64,000 bases of DNA from Sphingopyxis sp. LK2115 (lineage in GTDB: Bacteria > Pseudomonadota > Alphaproteobacteria > Sphingomonadales > Sphingomonadaceae): the NCBI RefSeq assembly GCF_014595975.1, contig NZ_JABWGQ010000060.1, positions 186,001-250,000 of the forward strand, in the 5' to 3' direction. Shown here piece by piece: positions 51,153-59,500 of this stretch (its first letter is position 1; each line of letters opens with the position of its first letter). The notes beneath the pieces are model-generated. The model was not told the DNA's origin. It was given only the letters and a program-made list of their open reading frames with translations, and did no database searches. The translations under genes were made by a program, and so were the position numbers.

Positions 51153-53087
51153 ATGAGCTTCATTCTCCGCCGCATCGCGACGACCAAGACGGGCAAGCAG
51201 ATCGTCCGTGACCAGGCGCTGCCCGGCGACACGATCACGTTGGGGCGCGACAGCGCAAACACGATCCATGTCGCCGATCTGGCGGTGAACCCGAACCATG
51301 CGACGATCAGCAGCGGCGACGGTCGCATGGTGCGGGTGACGGCGCGGGAAGGGCTGGGGTTCGACCTTAACGGCCGCACCGAAACCGTCGCCGATATCGA
51401 CAGCGGCGCGGGCGCCGAGCTGCGTTTCGGCGGGCACCGGCTGACGATCGCGCGCGAGGATGACAAGATCATCCTGCTCGTCGAGCGGATCGACGAACTG
51501 TCGCAATCGTCGAAGGACGTCGACGAGGTAAGGGCCTTTTCGCTCGCGGGCGTGATGCCGGGCAAGCGCGTCAGCGCGTGGACCTTTGGCTTGCTCATGC
51601 TGCTTGCGTTTCTGGTCGGCCCGATCTGGGCGTGGCACAGCTATCGCGAGGTCGCCGAGCGGCCGGGCACGTTCCACGCCGACCGCACATGGATTTCGGG
51701 TCCGCTGTCAAGCGCGCACGCCAATCTGACCAGGGATTGCCAGTCGTGCCATGTCGAGCCCTTCGTCGCGGTGACCGACACGGCCTGCGTCAATTGCCAC
51801 ACCGGCGAGCACAAGGCGATGAGCATGGCGCACGCGGGTGCGCCGACCGCGATGCTGCTTGCGGCGCGCGCGCCGACGGGCGGATTCGACAGATTCCTCG
51901 CCAACGTCGGCGAGGCGTTCAACCGGCCGCAGGGGCGCTGCGTCGATTGCCACACCGAACATGAAGGGGCAGGGCCGATGGCGGCGACGCCGCAAAGCTT
52001 CTGCGCCGATTGCCATGACGGAATGCAGGGACGGCTCAAAAGCGCGGGGTTTCCGACGATGCTGGCCGATGCGAGCGATTTCGGCACCGGCCACCCAGAG
52101 TTTCGCCCGCTCGTTCGCGCGGCGCCGGGGGCGACGCTGGCGCGCGCTGCACCGGGCAAGGCGACGGTCGATTACAACGGGCTGAAGTTTCCGCACGACC
52201 TGCATCTTCAGGCGACCGGCGGCGTGGCGCGCATGGCGGCAAGCTTCCGCGGGCGGCATGATTTCGGGCAAAAGCTCGAATGCGAAAATTGCCATCGCGT
52301 CGAGGCCGACGGCGTGCGCATCAAGCCGGTCGAGATGGAACGCGACTGCGCCATGTGCCATAGCCTGGCGTTCGAGACGGTCGGCGGGGTGACGCGAACC
52401 TTGCGCCACGGCGAACCGGCCCAGGTCGTCGCCGACCTCACCGCCTATTATCGCTCGACCCCGCCGTCGCGGCCGCTCCAGCTCGGCGGGATGCAGCGGC
52501 GGCGGCCGGGCGCCTATGCCGAGGGGCAGGTCTATAACATCTATTTCAACGAGGTGGCGGTGCGGCCGAGCCGGGCAGAGGACGCGGTGCGCGCGGTCTT
52601 TTCAAAAGGCGGCGCGTGCTACGACTGCCACACCATCTTTGCGCCCGCAGCCGGGAACAGCTGGCGCGTCGCGGCGGTCAACCAGACGCCGCGCTTTCTG
52701 CAAAAGGGCTGGTTCGACCATGACGCGCACCAGGAAACCGCCTGTGCCGATTGCCATATCGCGGCGTCCGCGTCGAAAACGTCGACCGACCTGCTCGTTC
52801 CCGGCCTGCGCCAATGCCGCGATTGCCATGTCGGCGAGGGCGGGGCGCGGCTGGTGAAGGTCGAAACCGCGACCGAATCGCCGTGCGCGATGTGCCACGA
52901 ATATCATTCGGACGGCGGCAAGCCGTGGGTGCCCAACCGTCAGCGGAGGGTTAACAGCGCGGCAATTACAAATAAACGCGCGGATGCTAGTGCGGGTGTG
53001 AGCGCGATCACAGGAACCGCGGCGCGCGGTCTTTATCGTGTGACTTGGCGCACACCCGCCTTGCACGCGGCAAGACGGGGCGGGTGA
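51153..53087 (+). CDS. FHA-domain membrane protein with ten c-type heme motifs
   Basis: 644 residues. Residues about 20-105 are a forkhead-associated fold (ITLGRDSANTIHVADLAV, with NPNH in place of the usual SxxH). One membrane helix (about 139-161) gives an N-in orientation. The periplasmic part has ten C-x-x-C-H motifs between about 196 and 582, alternating types (CQSCH, CVNCH, CVDCH, CADCH, CENCH, CAMCH, CYDCH, CADCH, CRDCH, CAMCH), as in multiheme cytochromes c. After WVPNRQRR (about 600) the last 45 residues look like translated intergenic DNA and overlie two CRP-type sites. Confidence 0.85.
   Translation: MSFILRRIATTKTGKQIVRDQALPGDTITLGRDSANTIHVADLAVNPNHATISSGDGRMVRVTAREGLGFDLNGRTETVADIDSGAGAELRFGGHRLTIAREDDKIILLVERIDELSQSSKDVDEVRAFSLAGVMPGKRVSAWTFGLLMLLAFLVGPIWAWHSYREVAERPGTFHADRTWISGPLSSAHANLTRDCQSCHVEPFVAVTDTACVNCHTGEHKAMSMAHAGAPTAMLLAARAPTGGFDRFLANVGEAFNRPQGRCVDCHTEHEGAGPMAATPQSFCADCHDGMQGRLKSAGFPTMLADASDFGTGHPEFRPLVRAAPGATLARAAPGKATVDYNGLKFPHDLHLQATGGVARMAASFRGRHDFGQKLECENCHRVEADGVRIKPVEMERDCAMCHSLAFETVGGVTRTLRHGEPAQVVADLTAYYRSTPPSRPLQLGGMQRRRPGAYAEGQVYNIYFNEVAVRPSRAEDAVRAVFSKGGACYDCHTIFAPAAGNSWRVAAVNQTPRFLQKGWFDHDAHQETACADCHIAASASKTSTDLLVPGLRQCRDCHVGEGGARLVKVETATESPCAMCHEYHSDGGKPWVPNRQRRVNSAAITNKRADASAGVSAITGTAARGLYRVTWRTPALHAARRGG
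52997..53054 (+). promoter_or_regulatory. Tandem CRP-type binding sites upstream of the phosphodiesterase
   Basis: TGTGA-GCGCGA-TCACA at 52997-53012 is a perfect match to the CRP consensus half-sites. TGTGA-CTTGGC-GCACA at 53039-53054 matches 9 of 10 positions. Centres are 42 bp apart, four DNA turns. They lie at the 3' end of the decaheme frame and 75-130 bp before the phosphodiesterase start. Confidence 0.65.
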
Positions 53088-53128
53088 ACTATCGGGCCGG
53101 GACCAGCCGGTGACAGCAGGGGACGGAT

Positions 53129-53977
53129 ATGCTGATCGCCCAGATCACCGATATCCATATCGGGTTCGATCCGGACAATCCGGCCGAATATAATCGCAAG
53201 CGCCTCGACGAGGTGCTCGACGTGCTGATCGAGGGGCCGAACCGCCCCGACCTGTTGCTCGCCACCGGCGACATCACCGACCGCGGCGACGCCGACAGCT
53301 ATCGCCGTCTTGCGACCGCTTTTTCGCGCTGTCCCTTTCCGGTGTGGCCGAGCGTCGGCAACCATGATCTGCGTGACAATTTCCATGCGCGCTTTCCGGG
53401 GTTCGACGACGGCAACGGCTTTGTCCAATATACGATCGAGCTGCCCGAACTCAGGCTGGTGACGATCGACACGCTGGAAGAGGGACGCCACGGCGGCGCC
53501 TTTTGCGCGCGCCGCGCGGCGTGGCTCGACACCGAACTGGCAAGGGAGCCGGTCAAGCCGACCTATATCGTCATGCACCACCCGCCGGTCGAAAGCGGGA
53601 TCGAATGGATGAACACGCACCCCGACGAACCGTGGGTCGCGACCTTTACCGATGTCGTGCGGCGTCATCCGCAGGTGCGCGGCCTTATCTGCGGGCATCT
53701 CCACCGCAGCGTGACGGTGGCGTGGGAGGGGCGGACGATCGCGATCTGCTCATCGACCGCGCCGCAGGTGTCGCTCGACCTTCGCCCCATCGACGAAAAC
53801 CATCCCGACGACCGGCCCATGATCGTCGCCGAAGACCCCGCCTATGCGCTCCATCGCTGGAACGGGCGCGAACTGGTAAGCTTTTACGACCATGCGGGGG
53901 CGCACACCATGCTGGCCAAATATGACGAACGGTTGCAGCCGCTGGTGCGCGAGCTGAAGGCAGAGCGACCGGGCTGA
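53129..53977 (+). CDS. Metallophosphodiesterase, CpdA/GpdQ family (class III cyclic nucleotide PDE-like)
   Basis: 282 residues with all five calcineurin-like motifs: IAQITDIHIG (Asp8, His10), ATGDITD (Asp48), VGNHD (Asn78, His79), VMHHPPV near 153 and GLICGHLHR near 189. The C-terminal cap segment and length fit GpdQ and CpdA enzymes, which hydrolyse cyclic AMP or glycerophosphodiesters with two metals. Context is in favour of cyclic AMP: the upstream redox fusion has two cyclic-nucleotide domains and the promoter has CRP-type sites. ATG follows AGGGGACGG. Confidence 0.8.
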   Translation: MLIAQITDIHIGFDPDNPAEYNRKRLDEVLDVLIEGPNRPDLLLATGDITDRGDADSYRRLATAFSRCPFPVWPSVGNHDLRDNFHARFPGFDDGNGFVQYTIELPELRLVTIDTLEEGRHGGAFCARRAAWLDTELAREPVKPTYIVMHHPPVESGIEWMNTHPDEPWVATFTDVVRRHPQVRGLICGHLHRSVTVAWEGRTIAICSSTAPQVSLDLRPIDENHPDDRPMIVAEDPAYALHRWNGRELVSFYDHAGAHTMLAKYDERLQPLVRELKAERPG

Positions 53978-53997
53978 ACGCCGGGACCGGCATTATC

Positions 53998-54025
53998 CGT
54001 CATCCCGGCCTTTGCCGGGATGACG
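53998..54025. terminator. Bidirectional hairpin between convergent genes (repeat family)
   Basis: CGTCATCCCGGC/GCCGGGATGACG, 12-bp perfect arms, loop CTTT, between the phosphodiesterase and dehydrogenase stops. Same arms as 5326-5353. Confidence 0.7.
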
Positions 54026-54035
54026 AACCGGGATG

Positions 54036-54980
54036 TCAGTAGCCTAAAGTGAGGTCCACCCGCGGTTCCACCGCCTCGCCCTTGTGCCAACGGTCCAGAT
54101 TATCCAGAAACCGCTCTGCCGACCGCACGAACATCCTGTCCTGCGCGCGGCCCGACAGATGCATGGTGATGTGCGCGTTGTCGAGGCTCCACAGCGGGTC
54201 GTCGACGGGGAGTGGTTCGGGGGTGGTGACGTCGAGGAAGGCGGAGGCAATCTGCCGCGCGTCGAGCGCGGCGACGAGCGCGTCCTGATCGACGACGCTG
54301 CCGCGCGCGATGTTGATGAGCGTCGCCGTCGGCTTCATCGCCGCCAGTTCCGCCGCGCCGATCATGCCATCGGTTTCGGGGGTGGCGGGAACCGCCAGGA
54401 TCACCCAGTCGAAATCGCCCAGTCGCGCGCGCCACTGGTCGGGGCTCAGAATATGTTCGCCCGGCGTGCGGCGCACCACGGTGACCTCGACCGCAAAGCC
54501 CTTCAGCCGTTCCTCGACCAGCTTGCCGATCGCGCCATAGCCGAGGAGCAGCGCCTTCGATCCGAACAGCTCGACCTTGCCCGGCGAGTCCGTCAGCCAT
54601 TCGCGGCGTTCCTGCGCGCGCACGACTTCGCGATATCCCTTGGCGACGGTCAGCATCCCCATCACGACATATTCGGCGATGGTGATCGCGTTGATCCCCG
54701 CGCCATTGGTGACGACCGTGCCGCGCTTTTTGAGCAGATCGAGCGGCATCCCGTCGACCCCCGCGTAGATCGAGTTCAGCCATTTCAGGTTGGTCGCCGC
54801 GGTGATGACCGCGGCCATGTCCTTTTTGTCATACATGTCGAACCAGCCGATTTCGGCGTGCGGCGCCAGCGCCATCGCCTCCTCCTTCGACTGGAAAAAG
54901 CGCGGTTCGACCCAGTCGGGAAGGCGGCTTTCGACTAGGGGACGGATCAGGCCCGACAGGACGGTGACGGTTTTGGTCAT
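54036..54980 (-). CDS. D-isomer-specific 2-hydroxyacid dehydrogenase
   Basis: 314 residues. An NAD-binding Rossmann core (about 140-290) has LLGYGAIGKLVEERL as a GxGxxG-type loop. The active-site residues expected are Arg in NIARGSVVDQ (about 228), Glu in DVTTPEPLP (about 257) and His in ITMHLSGRA (about 278). It reduces 2-keto acids or oxidises D-2-hydroxy acids; substrate unknown. ATG 54980 with AAGGATCG upstream is used. It converges with the phosphodiesterase and lies 48 bases after the cysS start direction break. Confidence 0.85.
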   Translation of the reverse strand: MTKTVTVLSGLIRPLVESRLPDWVEPRFFQSKEEAMALAPHAEIGWFDMYDKKDMAAVITAATNLKWLNSIYAGVDGMPLDLLKKRGTVVTNGAGINAITIAEYVVMGMLTVAKGYREVVRAQERREWLTDSPGKVELFGSKALLLGYGAIGKLVEERLKGFAVEVTVVRRTPGEHILSPDQWRARLGDFDWVILAVPATPETDGMIGAAELAAMKPTATLINIARGSVVDQDALVAALDARQIASAFLDVTTPEPLPVDDPLWSLDNAHITMHLSGRAQDRMFVRSAERFLDNLDRWHKGEAVEPRVDLTLGY

Positions 54981-55028
54981 ATTCGATCCTTCTTGTCCGC
55001 CCCATCGCAAGTCGATGGGGAGGATATT

Positions 55029-56516
55029 CTATGGCTCCAGCCGCCAGTCCCAGCCGAGCGGGTCGCCGTCCATCACCTCGACCCCCGCGGCGATGAGTTC
55101 GTCGCGCAGCGCGTCGGAGGCGGGGAAGTCCTTTGCGGCACGAGCTTCCTTGCGGCGGGCAAGGATGGCTTCGATTTCGGCTTCGGTGATGGTAGCGGTT
55201 TTGGGGCGGATACGGAGGTCAGTGCGCTTTAAGCTAAGCAACTCAAGGCCGAGCACCTTGTCCATTTCGTCCACCAGATGAAGCCGGAGAGACGCAGGCA
55301 GGCGCTTTGCTTCGATGACTTGTTCCATCAACGGCAACGCTTTCGGGATGCTCAGGTCATCGCTGACAGCCTCGTCAAAAGAGCCCTGTATTACCTTGGC
55401 TTGCGTCAGCGTCGTCGGAGAAACCTCTCCGCCGGTTGCCGAACGAAGCTTTTCTATGCCCATCACCATCCGCTTGAGCCGCGTCAGCGCGGCGCCCAGC
55501 CCCTCCCACGAAAACTCCAGCTCGCTGCGATAATGCGCCTGAAGGCACATCAGGCGATAGGCGAGGGGGTGGTAGCCCTTGTCGATCAGCAATTGCAGGC
55601 GCAGGAACTCGCCCGCGCTCTTGCTCATCTTGCCGCTGCGTTCGACGAGGAAATTATTATGCATCCAGATGCGCGCGCCGCTGTCGGCCGAGCAGCTGTG
55701 CGCCTGGTTCTGCGCGATTTCGTTCGGGTGGTGGATTTCGCGATGGTCGATGCCGCCGGTGTGGATGTCGAACGGAAAGCCAAGCAGCGCTTCGGACATC
55801 ACCGAGCATTCGAGGTGCCAGCCGGGCGCGCCGCGGCCCCATGGGCTGTCCCATTCCATCTGGCGCGTTTCGCCCGGCGGGGTCTTGCGCCAGATCGCGA
55901 AGTCGGCGGGGTGGCGCTTGCCCTCGACGGGGTCGATGCGGCTTTCGCCTTCATCGGTCGCATGACGCGCGAGGCGGCCATAGTCGGCGACGGTCGAGGT
56001 GTCGAAATAGAGGCCACTATCCAGTTCATAGCAATGTTTGTCGGCGATCGCTTTCGCAAACTCGATCATCTGGGGGACATAATCGGTGGCGATCGACCAG
56101 TGCGCGGCCTCGGGTTTCCCCGCCTTCATCGGGCCTCGGATGTTCAGCGCCTTCACATCGGCCCAATATGCCTCGGTATAATGGCGCGCGATGTCCCAGA
56201 TCGATTGCGCTTTCTCGGCGGCAGCCTTTTCCAGCTTGTCCTCGCCCGCATCGGCGTCGTCGGTCAGATGACCGACGTCGGTGATGTTGATAACGTGGGT
56301 GAGCCTGTAGCCCTTGAACGACAGGGTGCGCCCCAGCGTGTCGGCAAAGACATAGGCGCGCATATTGCCGATATGCGGATAGTTATAGACCGTCGGGCCG
56401 CAGCTGTAGACGCGCGCCTCTTGCGCGTGGACGGGCCGGAACTCTTCAAGCGTGCGCGTCAGGCTGTTGAACAGCCGCAGCGGCGCGCCGGAGGCAGGGG
56501 ATGGGGCGTCGGTCAT
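55029..56516 (-). CDS. cysS: Cysteinyl-tRNA synthetase
   Basis: 495-residue class I synthetase. C-G-P-T-V-Y-N-Y-P-H-I-G-N carries the zinc Cys and the HIGH motif, KMSKSAG is present, GWHLECSVMS and GGIDHREIHHPNEIAQ supply the remaining zinc ligands, and a DALR-type C-terminal domain follows. ATG 56516 is chosen; the frame extends 24 codons further without a ribosome site. Confidence 0.95.
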   Translation of the reverse strand: MTDAPSPASGAPLRLFNSLTRTLEEFRPVHAQEARVYSCGPTVYNYPHIGNMRAYVFADTLGRTLSFKGYRLTHVINITDVGHLTDDADAGEDKLEKAAAEKAQSIWDIARHYTEAYWADVKALNIRGPMKAGKPEAAHWSIATDYVPQMIEFAKAIADKHCYELDSGLYFDTSTVADYGRLARHATDEGESRIDPVEGKRHPADFAIWRKTPPGETRQMEWDSPWGRGAPGWHLECSVMSEALLGFPFDIHTGGIDHREIHHPNEIAQNQAHSCSADSGARIWMHNNFLVERSGKMSKSAGEFLRLQLLIDKGYHPLAYRLMCLQAHYRSELEFSWEGLGAALTRLKRMVMGIEKLRSATGGEVSPTTLTQAKVIQGSFDEAVSDDLSIPKALPLMEQVIEAKRLPASLRLHLVDEMDKVLGLELLSLKRTDLRIRPKTATITEAEIEAILARRKEARAAKDFPASDALRDELIAAGVEVMDGDPLGWDWRLEP

Positions 56517-56566
56517 ACCCCGCGCCCATGCCCCGCGCCGGGGCGATCCGTCAACCGAAAGGCGGA

Positions 56567-59500
56567 TCAATCGGCGGGCGGGGTCCACAGATCATCGTTG
56601 CCTGCGCCGGTCACCGGATCGTCGACGAGCGGCTCGCCGCGCAGCGGATCGACGTCGCGCATCGTGATGAGCGCCTGTCGCAGGTTAAAGCCGTCGGTCC
56701 GTGCATCGTCGCCGTCGCCGTCGATCTCTTCCTCGATCACGTCCTGCACCGGAAAGCCGCCGTCGCCGTCGCGGTCAAAGGGGATGCAAGCGGCAGGGCT
56801 GGAGATCAGGCAGCCATTGACCGTCGACCGCGGATCATAGCTGCCGACAATGGGGGCGATGCCGTTGACCGTCACACGCTGAAGCGCCTGGAGCCCCGTG
56901 ACCGGTCCGCCAGGCCCCAGATGCACCCCGTTGATGACAATCCGCGACGCACCCTCGGTCACAACGTCCATCCCGCCTGCTCCGAAGGTCAGACCGCGGC
57001 GTTCCCCGATCGTGGTTCCGGCGCCGCTGTTCTGGACATAGAAGCCGCCGACGACCTCGGCGCGGATGCCGCGCGCGAAGAGCGCGCCTTCGTCAAGGAG
57101 GATGCCGTCATTCCGGGTGAGCCGCCCGTTGATCGCGTCGGTCGTCGTCGCCGCGCCGACGTCGGCGATCGCCGCCGCAGTTGCGACGATGATGTCGTCG
57201 GACACCATGTTGAGCTGGCCCGCCGGCGCCGCGCCGTTGACGAGGCGAATGCTGCCCTGGCCCAGTATGACTTCCAGCGCGTCGTTCGCGATCAGGTTCA
57301 GCGCGTTGGTATCGGACAGCCCGGTGAGTTGGACACCGCCGATGACGCGCATCTTGCCCGGCGTGCGGATCGTCAGCGCGCCACTGGCGCCGAGGTTCGA
57401 GCCGGGCGCGCCGCCCGCGAGCGTGAAACCGTCGACGATCACATCGGGCGGCGCGGCCGATCCGACCGATCCGCCGCCCGCAGATGCCACTTCGGGGGCG
57501 AAAATCTCGATCTGGGTAGCGAACAGGCGGGTGAGTTCGCCGGCATCGATATAATAGCCCGCGACGCTGCCGCCCGGCGCGCCGCCCACGAAGGTCTGGT
57601 TGTCATTATTGTTGTTTGCGATCGACAGGGTCGTGGTGACGCCTGCCGTTCCGACCCGCCCGCCCGGATCAATCGCAATGTCCGCCGATGCGAGTGAAAT
57701 GGCCTGTCCCGTGACGATTCCGGTGATGCCAAGCGACGATAGCGCCGTGGCGCCGAGGTCGCCTGCCACCGTCACTGTGTCGAGGTTCAGGACGCCGCCG
57801 TTGCTCGCAAGGATCGCGTCGTCGGCGGTCAGCGCAGTGATCGTCATCACGGCGCCTTGCGTGGAAAGATCGGCGGTGCCTGCAACGCTGCCGCTGCCGA
57901 GCGACAGATCGCCGTTCGCGCGGACGAAGGCGTCGCCGACATCGGTGGCGAGCGTCTGAAAGGCCATGTCGCCACCGCTCTCGATACGGATTGCATTGGC
58001 GCTGGCGTCGATCGGACCCGAAGCGAAAAGCGTTCCTATCCGGATATTGCCGCCGCTGCTGTCGAGGCTGGTCGCGCCGAGTGCATAGACTTGATCGACA
58101 TCGACGCCCGCGGTGCCCGCCAGGGCGACGTCCTGACCCTCGACTGACGTCAGGTCGATCGCGGTGGCAGCGGTCAGCGTGCTGTTGCCGAGCGCACGGA
58201 CGCCGCCGCCGGTAATCCCCGCTGCCGAATCGATCACGATATTGCCGTCGGCGGCGAGCGTCGGAACCGCATTGCCGCCGGGATCGGTCAGCGCGGCGAT
58301 TGTAACGCCGGTCGCCGTGATCGCGACGTCGCGCCCGGCGTTCACCGGGCCGGTCAGGGCGGTGGCGGCCGTCGAATCGACGATGATGTCGCTGAACGAA
58401 GCAACATCGGCGAGCGTCGTTACGCCCCCCTGGGTGCGCAGGCTGCTGTCGCCGCCGGTCGCGCCGAGACCCAGTGTCGATGCGCCGCCGACCGCGATGC
58501 TGTTGGCGGCGGTGAGCAGAATATCGTCGCCCGCCGACAGCCCCGCGGCGTCGATCGCCCCCGCGGTCGATTGCAGGGCGATGTCGGCGCCGTCGGCCGT
58601 CTGTGCGGTGATGGTAAAGGTCGGCCTGCCCGAAGCGGCGGTGAAGCCAAGGACATGCGTGTCGGCGCCGGCGCCGGTGGCGGCAACACCATCGGCCGCG
58701 ATGTTGCCGGACGCCTGGACCGTCACATCGTCGCCCGAGGTGACATTGGCGAGGCTGGCGGTCGTGCCTGCGAGCACGAGCATGTCCTCGCCGGCGGTGC
58801 CGCCGTCGATCGTCGCCGCGCCGCCGGCGCTGACGCCGAACATGCGCGCGGCGGCGCTCGTCACCAGATTGGCGTCGGCGGCGGCGATGACGAACAGATT
58901 ACCCTCTGCGAGCAGGCCGTTGCCATCGACATAACCGCCGTTGGCGATCGCCGACGCGGTGATATTGGCATCGGAATTGAGGAAGATGTCGCCGCCCGCG
59001 ACGAAATTGCCTGTCAGATCGTCGGCGGCAAAGATCGAAATCGTGCCCGCGACATCGGCGGCATCCACCGACACCGCGCCACCAATGCCAAAGGCGACGA
59101 AGGATGCATCTCCGGTGACGGGGCCGGTCAGCGCGACGCTGTTGGCGAACAGGCTGATGTCGCCGGCCGCGGCGATCGCGCCGCCGTCGATGCCGTCCAC
59201 GGCCGACAGGCTGACCGTCAGCCCCGCGTCGATGCTGTTAAAGGCGATCGACTGGCCCGACACCTGGACGAAACCGCCCGCGCTCGAATTGCCCAGATCG
59301 ACCGCGCCCGGCGAGACGATGCTGATGTTGCCGCCGGTGATGATCGAGTTGAGACCGGTGGCGAAGCTGCCCGCATTGGCCGAGAAATTGCCCACGGCCT
59401 CGGCATGTTCGACCCTCGTGGCGCCGGGGCTGGACATCAGAATATTGCCGCCCGCTAGTCGGTCGACGGCGATCGTGCCCGCCGGTCCCGCGATTGCCAG

